A stretch of DNA of 64,000 nt from Enoplolaimus lenunculus (GCA_030248215.1 JASANG010001056.1:235674-299673); one strand, 5' to 3'; positions 35,086 through 46,459 are shown, counted from the first letter of the stretch. The notes: generated by a model from the sequence alone, not told the origin. Program-made: numbers and translations.

Positions 35086-35944
35086 ATATATAGCTATCCG
35101 TGAGATTCAATTGTAACATCATAATTTTGGCCAATACAAAGTTTAGAATCAGCAAAGTTTAGTTATTCTCGACAATTCTTCTAGAACATTCGGCAAAGTA
35201 CATTACAGGCTGGGTTATTTTTTAAAAAAATCTTGATAAAATAAAAATTATATTAAAGCTCACTTTACCATCACAACTGCAAAATATAGTTGATTGCTTA
35301 TATTCAACTATGTCGTAGATTTATAAGAATTTTACACCGTTTTACCTACTAGCTGTCAAAAATATTGAATTGTTTAGCAACCGAAAACAGTAAACATTGA
35401 AAACTACGAAACTAGGTATAGCTGAGCAATTGCAACCGTTGTTTTTGTTGCGTCCTATACAAACAACACTGTACAGTTGCGCAATTTTGCAAGAACTAAA
35501 GCAACGTTTACGTAGTGTATGAGCGCCGATTTTCAACATTTTTTGCAACATTTATAGAATATTAAATATAATTTTATTTCGCATTAATTTGTATATATTC
35601 CAGCTTACAGTACAAGAAACCATTCCGTATGGGTTGCACCAACAACCATCCGTGCATACAATTTTTTCCAGCATTCTTCCTCAATTTTACAGGGTATATC
35701 TCTATGTTTAAGTGGTATGCGCACGTGCACCTGTGTTCTTCAAACTGTTTGTCGTTAAAGAAGCTATACGTTGTTATACACCGAACCCTGACTATGTTTC
35801 TTGAAAATATTGCGGTAAAAACCATAACATTCACCATTAAAACGTGGCAAAAATTATGTTTAGGTATAAGTCGTCGCCATTTTTAAACAAATTGGTCTCA
35901 TGTATAAAACATCAGAAGCGGATGTTTTTATGTGGAACTGCAAT

Positions 35945-36027
35945 AGAGTAAGCTGAAGCTGTAGAGTAATTTTTTGCTTAGGTTATATGCTTATACTACT
36001 GTTACAGCCCTGTTCTATACATTGACC
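35945..36027. mobile_element. Family A fragment A6
   Basis: TTTTTTGCTTAGG followed by ATATGCTTATACTACTGTTA and TTCTATACATTGACC matches only the right third of the family. Confidence 0.6.
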
Positions 36028-36374
36028 AAATATTGCAAATTTTGGTAATGTAAGCTAAACCACTGTAAATGCCTGTTTAATTCAAGCGAACGAGCATTGG
36101 TATACAGCAGGAATAGCTTGTCAAATACTTGTATAGAACGTAGTAAAAGTTAGTTAGTATAAATTAATGCATAACAGTTCTGGTTGACGTAACTAGATTT
36201 GGCATTGCTGAAATTTTATAACAAAAATATGTTGTGTAAACTTTCTCAATTGCCGATTTGTTTTTAATGTAGATTTGTTTTTGATTTTGGTAGCAAATTC
36301 TTAAGTATCCGAACCATCTATTGCACTCTTTTTCAATATTAATCACAACCATTTTATTTCGCAGTAATTGTGCG

Positions 36375-36786
36375 TACTGTAGTGACCCGAATAAAAGGGG
36401 TGGGACTGATATATATTTTGTCTTCCCAGAGGGTATTCTGTTAAGGGCCGTTATTTTTTTAGGTCGCCCCATGTTGGTTGGACCCAATACCCTTCTTTAA
36501 TAATTTTGCCTTTGGGCAGAATAGAATTGTTCAGAAGTATTTTTGCTAATTGATATGTCCATTAATTTTTTATCTGAATTAGATAAACTGTATGCGTGCC
36601 GTCTGAGTGTCTGTTACATATTTGAACAGTCTAGGCTGTTCCTCTGGTTTAGTTTCTCGTATAGACTCTAATTAGGACTTATGTACTTTATCCACTAACG
36701 GACTCTAAAGGAAACAGAATCCAATTGGTTGTGACTAAAAGTGAGAGCCACTCTCTTTTCATCCCCTTTTATTTGAGTAACTACAG
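36375..36786 (+). mobile_element. Family C element C3, complete but rearranged inside
   Basis: Left end TACTGTAGTGACCCGAATAA and right end CTTTTATTTGAGTAACTACAG are inverted copies, with AAAAGGGG next to each. Only the outer parts match C1, C2 and C5; the centre (36540-36700) is different. Confidence 0.65.
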
Positions 36787-36920
36787 GATTAATTCAGAAA
36801 GTCATATATTGAAATAGTAAATAAATCACCAATTTATACATTTCGAGCATCTTTTTTGAGTACAGAAAAAACGATTAGTATGTATACGCAAACAGAGACT
36901 AAATCCAAGCCTATTTTAGT

Positions 36921-36926
36921 TTTATT
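36921..36926 (-). terminator. Polyadenylation signal of the neuropeptide gene
   Basis: AATAAA on the gene strand about 155 bases past the stop. Confidence 0.4.
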
Positions 36927-37080
36927 AGTATTCTAACTAAAACGCGCTGATTAGATTGTCGATTGAAGAATGTTCCGTTAATCTGTTTCAATACAAGTAT
37001 GCAATGATTTGTTTAAAATCTCCAAACTGTCAGTAATGTTCGAATGTTTAAATTTTTCTAATTTTACCCATATATTGTTT

Positions 37081-37737
37081 TCAGTCAAAAGCACGGGCAC
37101 CATTTGGAATCGCGCCAAAACGTTTGCGTAACTCCGCAACGTTTTGGCGCTTTTCATACGCGCCAGATCCCATGGGAATTGCGCCAAAGCGCTTTTCTGT
37201 GTCGTCTTCCGCGTACAGCCGTTTCTTATTGAACAAGTCCGAGCTTGGTCTGATAACGCCGAACGTACGCCGGCGACGCTCAAATGCGCGGAGTCCGCCT
37301 GGAATCGCGCCAAAACGCTTCTCAAAAGCACTCGCGCCACCTGGAATCGCGCCAAATCGCTTTTCAAACGCGCTGGCGCCTCCAGGAATTGCGCCAAATC
37401 GCTTCTCGAAAGCGCTAGCGCCTCCTGGAATCGCGCCAAATCGCTTTTCAAACGCACTGGCGCCTCCAGGAATGGCTCCAAACCTTTTCTCAAAAGCGTT
37501 GGCGCCTCCTGGAATCGCGCCAAAACGTTTTTCGAACGCTGATGCTCCACCAGGTATAGCACCAAATCGTTTGTCTTCAGATAATTCTTCAATGCTGTGG
37601 TGATGTTGTTGAGCGTTCGATGTTTTTAAATTCGCCAATTCATTATTTAAATCTGATGACGTACCTCGTACATAATACAAATTGTTAATAGTTAATAGCA
37701 ATACGATGCCGCTACTATATAGCGTCGCTACGGTCAT
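37081..37737 (-). CDS. Orcokinin/pedal-peptide-like neuropeptide precursor, nine FGAIP copies
   Basis: Secreted precursor of 218 residues; start taken at the ATG at 37737 (aaaATGA), giving a hydrophobic signal peptide MTVATLYSSGIVLLLTINNL. After an acidic spacer ending SEDKR come nine peptides bounded by dibasic KR: six FGAIPGGA(S/N)AFE, then FGAIPGGLRAFE, FGAIPMGSGAYE and FGAIPNGARAFD at the C terminus. A tenth 13-mer, TFGVIRPSSDLFN, lies between RRRR and KKR. No Gly precedes the cleavage sites, so the peptides are not amidated. Lack of amidation, 12-13 residue length and the frame F-x-x-I then F two from the end match orcokinins (NFDEIDRSGFGFN) and nematode NLP-14 (ALDGLDGSGFGFD). The coding units are 42 bp and differ mainly at silent positions, pointing to selection on the peptide. 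No intron seen. Confidence 0.88.
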   Translation of the reverse strand: MTVATLYSSGIVLLLTINNLYYVRGTSSDLNNELANLKTSNAQQHHHSIEELSEDKRFGAIPGGASAFEKRFGAIPGGANAFEKRFGAIPGGASAFEKRFGAIPGGASAFEKRFGAIPGGASAFEKRFGAIPGGASAFEKRFGAIPGGLRAFERRRRTFGVIRPSSDLFNKKRLYAEDDTEKRFGAIPMGSGAYEKRQNVAELRKRFGAIPNGARAFD

Positions 37738-39036
37738 TTTAAATTTTATCGCAATAATGACCCTAAAACAATTAGCTGACAACGTTAGCGGATCTAAAAT
37801 TGTTTGGAGGAGGTAGCTTTTCGGCAGGGTATAATGGTAATCAATTATTCTACAATGGTCATATCCAGGTTTTCAGTCAGTTTCTCGTTGCAATACAAGA
37901 GCTGTATACCACTTGAGCAACATTTACATAGTTTTTGAACCGAAATAATATTTCTGTATCAAGAAACAGGTCACCAACGTGGCAAGTGACAAGAGATACC
38001 GCTGTGTTTTCATAGCTCAGGCTTAAGCTTTTTGGGCTCAGAAAATGTTTCGTCTATGCCTCTTAACACTAAACCTATTCTTAAGCCTTCGCTTAAGAAT
38101 AAGCCTCAGCCTCTTAAGTACAGAAGAAAGTGTACAAACGCCAGGCTTTGTTATATTTGATCATAAGCTTAAAGTATCACTTTTAAACTGAGTCGGCCAA
38201 ACCAGAAGTAAAATTTCGTAACACTAAAAACTTTTTATTTTCATAAAATATGATTTCACCTGTTTCGAACCTTGCACACTTTCAGTTAACAGGTTTAGGA
38301 AGAGACATGTCTAAGCTTTTGCGCAAACATTTGTCAACCTTATCCCATGCGTAAGTGCAGCGTAAATTATACAACTACCCAATTTCTAAAGTATGATAGT
38401 TTAGGAGAGACAGCTTAATTCTAATGCCTTAAATGCTTTTCTGATTTCTACAATAATGTCGAAAATTTGAGCCAAAGGGTTCCTGAGAGGTATTGATAAT
38501 GCAACAAGAACGCAGGAACGCTTTTTCCTAGGGTATCGAATAGGGGCGCATCATTTAACCTAAAACAGACGTTCCATCAGTTATAGTTTTGGCCCAGTTC
38601 AGTAAAAAATCCAATCGATGATAGGCAGTAAACGGTTAAAAGAGATGCAAGTAGGAACGTGCGAACGCAGCGAGTAAAACAAGCAAGCTCATTTTTTGCA
38701 TGTAATGATTCAAATTCCAACGCTGTAGGTAGGTTTCGGCGCGGATTTAGGGGTGTTAGCCGTACCTTTTTACATTTCAACAGATGTTGACTGTCACCAA
38801 AAACCCTCCTGTTATCGCATGCCTACAATCCTACGTTTTGCGCTGTCACAAATTGTTATAATGACAATTGCCATCTAAAACAAATTGACGAACAGTATTA
38901 AATTGTTATAGTGTAGGGCGTTGATAATGCTGTTTGGTTTGAGTTCGTTATCAGAGCAAATGGTATCGCAATACCTTTGGTGTCCCTAAATTAAATATTT
39001 TTGTCGCCTTTAACAAAGTGGTAATTATTGTTCCAG
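37738..39036. other. Upstream flank of the neuropeptide gene
   Basis: AT-rich, no gene. A CCTAAGC/TTAAGCC-rich patch at about 38010-38130 may be a decayed family A copy. Confidence 0.35.
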
Positions 39037-39082
39037 AAGTGGAGTGAAAACGGCCACGAATTGGCTGCGTACCTGGCTGACG
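39037..39082 (+). CDS. Candidate small exon of an unrecognised gene
   Basis: Acceptor ttattgttccag, 46 bases, donor gtaaac. One frame reads KWSENGHELAAYLAD plus one base; a second frame (SGVKTATNWLRTWLT) is also open. Base composition is more balanced than the surroundings. No neighbour exon with a matching phase was found and the peptide is not familiar, so this is a weak call. Confidence 0.22.
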
Positions 39083-41094
39083 GTAAACCTAAAATAGCTG
39101 GCCGTAAATATGTTTTTGATAACAAAATGTGTAATATATACAACGAAATTTAGCGTTTATGAAATCTTTTTCACTAAAATCTAACATGTGATTGCATTTC
39201 TTGCAATAAAATTACATGGTATTTGGTTATCGAAACCTATTTTTGCTTCTCTATTAATGTTCAAACCACAGTGGGGTGTGGATCAGGTTTTTTACTCGAC
39301 CCGTGCCTTACCCAGGCAAACAAGACTTTTTTACATGCGGGTATACAAACGCTAAAACAATCTATCAACCACCAATCTTTAACCTGCATCTGAAGTTAAA
39401 CCAATATTTTAAAGATCGCCGGTAATTTGCACTTTAATGAAGATTTGCGTTACAGCTGAAATAACTTTTCACACGAGAAAGTTTACTAAAAACAACAAAT
39501 TTTCAAACTGAACTAAATAAAGCACAGAACCCTGATTCAAACTGTAAAATAATATTTAGTACAGTAGTAAATTTTGCATATAACAATTTTACAAACCTAA
39601 GCTACGTTTATAAAAGCCCCTCAAAAGCGTTCATTTTCAAGTGTGTTTGATTAGTATATTAAAAAATACCGAAATTTTGCAAAAGTATTCTTGAAAGCAC
39701 ATATTAAAGCTGAAGAAGTCTAAAATTTAACCACTTAAACAACCACTATTAACAAAAAACGCTTTTTCAGATAAAAGTTGTGTGCTTAGGATAGAAGCAA
39801 AAAATAATCCAGAATACTCGTGCTGACTTATTAGCGTGTGTTCATGTTTTACCAATTTTGGCATTACAGATCTTGCTTTTCACAACAAAAGTAAAAGATC
39901 AACATTAAAATATACACTGAATGACATAAAAAATTCTCATGATAATGAAATTGTTTGTCACGTTTGTCGGAGTTTTGATGTTATACAGAGGCATGAGATT
40001 TAACTTCAAAATATCATTTTGACAAAAATATACCACATATGACATGACGAGTCATATTCGTGTGTTTCGGTAATCACGCAAGTTTCGCGTGCTCTAATAA
40101 ACTTAACAAATTGTCGCTTAAATAATGTCATATATTTTTAACTTTTTGTATGCAAGTAAAGCGACTCGAACTATATAACGATTTATCGTGCATAGAGCAT
40201 GCTTTTTATGCGCCTTGTCCTAAAATTAAGGAATAAACAGGTTTGTTTCTTTGAAAGTCATCGTAGGTTTGGTGTGTAAATGATTCATTTGAAGCTCACA
40301 GTATATTTTTTAGACAAATAGGTGCAATATATGGTCAGCTTATTAACGTATTTTAGACTATTGACAAATTTGCAACAACCGTGTTTTAAGCTGAAAATTT
40401 CAGAACACAAAACGCTGTTTTTCTCAATTGAGAATCCTGGGACTATAACCAACTTTTAGCATTATTTTAATTTTAAAATTGAACGCTCTACAACTTTTGA
40501 AAGCAATACTGAAATCAAAGAAACGAGCCCTTAAAACACGAGCTGGAATCTACCGAAGTTTTTCAATTGATCTTTCAATATTGCGCAATTTCATGACATC
40601 AACAGCTTTAAAATTCGAAAAATATGCAGCAATTGTTCACGAGAATAATACCACTGCAGTAACTATTGTTTCGTTATAGTTTTTACTCAAAAGAAATGTC
40701 ATTTGTCTAGTATGTATTAAAAACATGCTACTGTACTCTTGATGCCGTATATGAATTTTGGCTGGATATCGTTTTTAGCAAAAATTATACCATTTAGAGA
40801 AAGCTAGTACATTTAAAGCTTTGATAATCATACGTCCTTAACGATCTTCAATGACTTAGCAGTTGTTGTTAGCATTCGTCCTTCTGATCAAATGTAGCGT
40901 TAGCATAAATACATGCCAATCAATGGAATGAAATTATCCTATATTTAATATAACAATCGCTGGCTACAAAAACGGGAAAATTTCACTTTTATGAGCGTAA
41001 CAGTACGCTAAAGCATACTCCTAAGGATAAGCCAAAGGTAAGCCTATGCAAAAATTGTCTAGGGTCTAAGAGTAGTAGTACCGTTCTAAAACAG

Positions 41095-41249
41095 CGTGCC
41101 ATTAAGACCAACATAAGCCAAAATCTGGTCTGTTGTCAAAACATTGAAAGTGACAGTAATAGTCAAACTGAACAATTAAAAGATGTTAAACAAAATAATC
41201 AAATGCTGGCAATGTCTAGGCTTCCTGAAGCACGCAAACCCAATCATAA
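41095..41249 (+). CDS. Candidate exon with strong donor, unrecognised
   Basis: An open frame of at least 51 codons (RAIKTNISQNLVCCQ ... RLPEARKPNHK) ends at a consensus donor, gtaagt. A cag precedes it but lacks a pyrimidine tract. An acceptor only 40 bases on would lead to a stop at once. The frame stays open upstream through a decayed family A patch (about 40990-41090), which weakens the case. Confidence 0.18.
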
Positions 41250-41890
41250 GTAAGTCACTCATCACCTTGGAATAAAATATGTTTTCAGACCATGACATAT
41301 ATATTTGTTAATCGGCTACGAAAGTTCTAAAGAATACCAAAATAAGTACTACTTTTATCATATGAACACAACAGTAATATGTATCTATATAATTAAAGCT
41401 GGAATGCTCCGCATACGTATTTTATGCAACTTTCCAGCAACTATTTTTGTTTACAATATTGTCTTAGAACACAAACGTGATTATTCTGTGAAAAGCAAAT
41501 TTGCATGCAGATTGTTGTGCATTCGCAAACTTTTGCGCATTGCTCAAAGACGGCTGACTAATACATATTAAAAATAACAAATTCACGGGAGTTCATATGT
41601 ATAAAGTTGCATGGTATTAATTTTTAAACCTGACGATTGTCTCATGATTCGCATATTCAAGTGCGGACTTTCATTTAGTTTTCATGGTGGTACTCACTTT
41701 TTATACATTCGATATGGTGGGATAACTAAGCTACTTATTCATGAAAAAACGTTTTGTGCCAAGTTTTTAAGACTGTTTAAATAATTCCATCAGAAATCTG
41801 ATGTCCTGAGATTTCACAGTTGTATAATATACAACATAATTCATCTTTACACAGTCGCTAAATTCTTACACATAGATCATTTTCTAAACT

Positions 41891-42437
41891 CCAATGTTAG
41901 GTTTTGCCCTAACGGTTGATTTTACCCCAACGATCGGTTTCATCCCAACAATAGCTTTCCCTCAAACGATTGCTTTCACGACGACAATCAGTTTTAACTG
42001 GCGGTTGGTTTACTGTAGTAGCTAAATTCACCAAAACGGTTGGTTTCACCAAAGCGGTTGGTTTCAGCCATACGGTGAGTTTTACCACACCGGTTGGTTC
42101 AATGAAACTGTTCCTTACAACCCACCGATAGGTTTTACCCTAATGGTTAGGTTCGACAAGCGGTTCATTACCACACGTTGGTTACAGTCCAATGTTTGGT
42201 TGCAACCGAACGATTGGTTATACTCCAACGGTTAGTTTTGCCACAATTTTGGTTTCACCCTAGCGGTTGATTTTACTCCGGTGGTTGGTATCACCCCAAC
42301 GGTAGGTTTCAATTACGCGATGATTTCAGCAAACCGCTCGGATGCAATCCGACGATTGCTTTCACTTCAACAGCTGGTTTCACCCGGACAGTTGGTTTCA
42401 CCTCTATAGTTCTTTTACCCCAAAGTTTGGTTTCATA
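41891..42437 (-). repeat. Decayed 18-bp minisatellite, inverted relative of the 22-kb array
   Basis: About 30 units with an 18-bp beat on + of the form CGGTTGGTTTCACCCCAA, the complement of the 22-kb unit. Nearly every unit carries several changes, with a few length changes. Flanking sequence is unlike that of the younger array. Confidence 0.85.
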
Positions 42438-42565
42438 TACATAATTGGATTCAGTTTTTATTTTCAAAACCTGTTTCTTTCAACCAAGAGATTAATTTTA
42501 ATTGAATTTTAAGCAAAAAATTCTGAAGGAGCCTGTTAGCAAATGTTATGAAATGCAAAAATGTA

Positions 42566-42740
42566 CGGTAGAGGAACCTTATCATTTTATCACCGAAATA
42601 TTTTTAAAGGGAAACATTGTAAGCTCTTTTATCACAAAAAATTTCTGAGGGAAAAAACTTTTTCTCAGGGGTGAAATTGTAAGGTACATTACCGTTTTAT
42701 CACAAAACAATTCACGGTTACGTACGCCCCCCCCTCTGAA
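42566..42740 (-). mobile_element. Element with hAT-like end and GTGATAAAATGGTAAGG words
   Basis: ACCTTATCATTTTATCACCG and TACCGTTTTATCACAAAAC are complements of the tandem word at 53.9 kb; the right edge CCCCCCCTCTGAATCCGC is like GCGGATYCAGAGGGGG ends. Boundaries approximate. Confidence 0.4.
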
Positions 42741-43773
42741 TCCGCTATTGCATATATAGGACATACTTAATCTTCCTGTTCGAAGGATAGTAAGAAGAGA
42801 ACTGTCGTTTGATATACCTGAACAAGTATCCAGGAACATTAGAGTCCGTAATAATCTTTAACTATTGATTCTTTTGAAACATATTGCGGACAGCAAAATT
42901 GCTTCGATTTCTCATGTTCAAGTTAAAATAATTTCTGTTATTTGAGACGATTTTACTTGGTAAGGTTGACATGCTAGTGAACGTTTAAACCGCCGTCCGC
43001 ACTTCACCCCGCTGAAGCACCAGTTAAACTGATGCACCCAAAAATTTGAAAATATGTAAAAAACATTTGTTACGCGGTGGTCCAACGACATTATACCAAA
43101 ATCGAATTCTACGCACTTGATTACTCCAAAAGAAGTCGTTTTCAAGATGTTACAGTTTGTTCAATCATCATATTAGTGTACGAAAATGACACTTTGCAAA
43201 GAACCAACTTGGACTTAGAACAAAACGAAAGAATTGGTTGACATACCTGTAGTGTAATGCTGGCTATTATGATTTATTGTTGCTCATATCATGTTGTTTT
43301 ATGTTCCAAATCAAACATGGTCAGAATAATTTTTCCCGTATCTGCGTGAGTGGTTTTAAGACTAATGAAACAAACCCTGGCACAATTGGTACCATAAACA
43401 CGGATTATGTTTTATGTTGACTTGGCGATGAACCATCACCACGGTAGTACATTTAAAGTCTGCGCATAAGCGCGACGACTTTTCAGTGGTTGAAATTTTT
43501 CTTGTGCTTATTTTGTTGGCAAAGAAACTTCGCAGAATTTTAAACCGCAAAAGACTAACGATATTATCTAAATTTTAATGTCACTAGGGCAAAAGTAAAT
43601 CAGGCCGGAAAGGGATACTGTGAACAAATTTGAACGTCGCGCTTGCGTTTTGGATATTTCATATACGATTTTTAAGAATTAAAACGGTTTGCTGCGTTAT
43701 ACTATAAGCAGCATGTCGCAAACTGTACAAACGAATAACACACAATACGGAATGTTTTAGCTACAAGTGCTTG

Positions 43774-43941
43774 CAGCCGCGCGCGTAGCTAATGGTGGGC
43801 AAAGGGGGTCCGCCCCCCTTGAAATTTTTTTGTCCCACTAGAAAATTTTCAACCTTGCCAGTAAAGGCAACCGAAACCCATGTATGCCTCTCCGGAAAAA
43901 TGTTTAGACCACTAAAAGGTGAGCTGGCTACAGGCCGGCTT
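43774..43941 (+). mobile_element. Family F element F1
   Basis: From GCCGCGCGCGTAGCTAATGG to GTGAGCTGGCTACAGGCCGG, an inverted pair; inside are AGAAAATTTTCAA and a CCCATGTATGCCTCTCC word shared with F2 and F3. Confidence 0.6.
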
Positions 43942-44320
43942 GTAGCACTGAATCTTAACAAGACATAACATCTCCTTCGGGCTGCAGCGTAGAGGCATTT
44001 ACAGTCGAGCAATGATGGCAAACACCTCACGCCAGAGAATCCGTGATTCGACGTCTAGCTTGAATATTAAGATCGCAGAAATGGATAGCACGTAAGAGGC
44101 AACGGCTTAAAATGTACGAAAAAGCATTGACAATACACAAAGATTTGTTTACAAGATAGCAGAGCCTCGCATATTATCTGCTTAGCGTTTACGGGGCCTC
44201 TCATATGCATAACAAATCAAACAATCATTAGGTCAATAATTTCCCCAATAAAACAAATTAAAACTGTGCCATTCATAAAGTATTTTACAATTAGAATGCT
44301 TTAACAAGTTTTCGCCCGAA

Positions 44321-44489
44321 GGAACCCGGAGCCACGAGTGCCGGAGCGAGGGGGGCTCAGCTCCATCTGGAAATATATGCCCCCCAAAAAGAAAATTTTC
44401 AAGTTTGCATGTATGTTAACGAAAACCCTTATATGCACCTCCTGAAAATTTTTTTAACCCCGTCGCAAAGTGAGCTGGCTACGGTCCGG
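44321..44489 (+). mobile_element. Family F element F2 with 8-bp duplication
   Basis: GGAACCCGGAGCC at the left, GAGCTGGCTACGGTCCGG at the right, flanked on both sides by CGCCCGAA (44313-44320 and 44490-44497). 169 bp. Interior shares AGAAAATTTTCAAGTTTGCA and TGCACCTCCTGAAAATTTTT with F1 and F3. Confidence 0.75.
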
Positions 44490-44726
44490 CGCCCGAAACA
44501 GTAATTTTTTGTTCCTCTTCCTTCCAAACTTGTCCATTGAAAAATATATATTTGTAATTATTATTGTAGGTGTTTGAAGCAATATTTATATAAAACCCAA
44601 ACAGTTCACATATATATTTATATATGCAACCTCCTGATTAAATTGAAAACCTGGTACGTAAACTTGGTCAAGCGTGAAACTGCTCCACTTGCGATTATAA
44701 AATTGAATTTTACGGTTGCGAACTGA

Positions 44727-44929
44727 GGCCCATGTATGGAACAGGGCCGGTTCGTTTACCGAAGGGGCTATAATAGAGTCAGTTTAAGCTTTAGACTAAT
44801 GTTTTTGCTTAGGCTTAGGCTTAGGTTTAAGCTTAGGCTTAGAAATAGGCTCATCTATACGCTTAGGCTTAGGCTTAGGCTTAGGAATATGCTTATACTA
44901 CTGTTCCTGCCCTGTTCTATACATGGGCC
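44727..44929 (+). mobile_element. Family A element A7, intact type copy
   Basis: GGCCCATGTATGGAACAGGG and its near-perfect complement at the right end (20 of 21), flanked by CGAACTGA at 44719-44726 and 44930-44937. The core has two runs of GCTTAG, the longer with four units (44864-44887). No ORF. The 8-bp duplication fits hAT, P or Merlin superfamilies. Confidence 0.88.
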
Positions 44930-45639
44930 CGAACTGAATACGTTAAGGTTGTGGCTCCTCGTTTTCGTTGGGACAAAGAAATGAAAACCCTTGAGCGCCG
45001 TGAACCTGAAGCTAGACGCAAATTTAGCATAAATATGCAAAATTTTAATTTTACGCCGTTCCAGTGGTGAATTTGATTCCTAGATCGCTTATATCCGCCA
45101 TCAGATTTACTAAACATACGTGGAAGCGCACGAATAATTCTAGCAACAGAGTGGTTAGTTCTGTGTAGGGTCAGGAAAATGTCAAATTATTAAGGGTTCC
45201 AAAATTATATTGTTCGATTCAAACATAGTATCAGAGACAAAATTAACTACATAAATAAGCTTTAATAATGAAAGCAGGGCGGCACCGAACAAATGATTTC
45301 ACATGTTTCGAATCCGAAGCTTGATTTCCAAAAATCAATTAACTGTGCTTTACTTGTCGTTTATACAGAGAAATGTTAACGGCTAAATCTTGCCAGTACA
45401 GCAAAATGGCTCGTTTTTAGAACAAGATATATTTAACATTTACTAACGTCATACCTTTAACTCTGGTTTCATGAATTGAGTCTTTCTATTTCTAGCGTCT
45501 GTTGCCTTTGAAATAATTTTAATTTAACTTGACAATCATATCGGAATGTGTTTCTTAGTTGTCGGCCATACATTTTGCTTACGACAATAGGTTTAAAACG
45601 AAAGTCTTAACTATTACCTGAATTAACTTTAACAACAAA

Positions 45640-45851
45640 CACTGCAAAAAATGGTGAGTCAAATTGACTCTCTCCGAAATAGGCTCTACGGGACTACACA
45701 AACTGAGTCAAATTCGACTCCGCCAGAGTCAAACATGCGACTCAGGGAATCGAATTTGACTCTGCCGGAGTCGAATTTTGACTCAATTTGTGTAGTCCCG
45801 TAGAGCCTATTTCGGAGAGAGTCAATTTGACTCACCATTTTTTTTGCTGTG
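45640..45851. mobile_element. Near-perfect GACTC palindrome, relative of family E
   Basis: Arms of about 84 bp: CACTGCAAAAAATGGTGAGT at the left and ACTCACCATTTTTTTTGCTG at the right, both running through GGCTCTACGGGACTACAC in inverted form, with a loop of about 40 bp. GACTC/GAGTC words recur within each arm. Arms differ by only a few bases, so it is young. Confidence 0.85.
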
Positions 45852-46088
45852 TACGTAAAGACGTTTTGAATATTGTGAGTTTTTGAGTAAATACATGAAA
45901 CTGAATATCAGGTTGCCATGTAAAAACCGACAGTTTAACTTTCAAGCTTATAAACTGCTATACGGAGGTCTGAAGTGTTTATGGTATTTTTTTACATCTT
46001 TAATATGCACATGCGTCAAGAACGCATAATATCCAGCAGAATGGGACCCTTACAGAAATTATTGTGCTCCAGTATCACGCTTTCTCAG

Positions 46089-46182
46089 TACTGCAGTGAC
46101 GCAAAGGACTATGACTTTTATTTATTTGCGCCTATCCAGAAGGTACCCCTGTTGCTATTCGGTTACGGACAGTTATTAATTT
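46089..46182 (+). mobile_element. Family C element C4, interrupted by B1
   Basis: TACTGCAGTGACGC to GGTTACGGACAGTTATTAAT matches the left 95 bp of C1. At the TTAA that ends this match, family B copy B1 is inserted; sequence beyond B1 is too diverged to prove continuation. Confidence 0.55.
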
Positions 46183-46186
46183 TTAA

Positions 46187-46459
46187 CCCCTTCTCACATT
46201 GAGTTGCCTATAGGCAACTTAGCGCAGTGTATATTCGTTAAATAATATATATCGCGCCGTGTTTAACGATTGCAACACGTATACATAGTACTAAATCACC
46301 ACAAGACGTGAGAGCCCCCTCGGGGTCGAGCGTCAAGCTGCGTCAAGCTTCTATAGCTGAATGGTGATGTTATACGCCTCCCACTCCAGTCACCGGAGTT
46401 CGAAACCTAGTATAAAAGTAGGTCTCAGGGGAAATAGAAAATATTCATGTGAGAAAGGG
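46187..46459 (+). mobile_element. Family B element B1 (TTAA-flanked, tRNA-like core)
   Basis: TTAA at 46183-46186 and 46460-46463; ends CCCCTTCTCACATTGAG and CATGTGAGAAAGGG. Inside, in order: hairpin GTTGCCTATAGGCAAC, CACAAGACGTGAGAGCC, A-box-like TATAGCTGAATGG (about 46352), B-box-like GGAGTTCGAAACC (about 46396). The CTCCCA loop between them resembles a Gly(CCC) anticodon loop. 273 bp, no ORF. Confidence 0.8.

Noticed and set aside
37124-37603. 159-codon + strand frame (APPGIAPNRFSKAL repeats)
   Set aside because: Exact antisense shadow of the 42-bp neuropeptide units, which have signal peptide and cleavage sites on the other strand.
44736-44984. Leu/Arg-rich frames (RLRLRLRN, SLSLSLS)
   Set aside because: Translation of the TTAGGC hexamers inside family A element A7.
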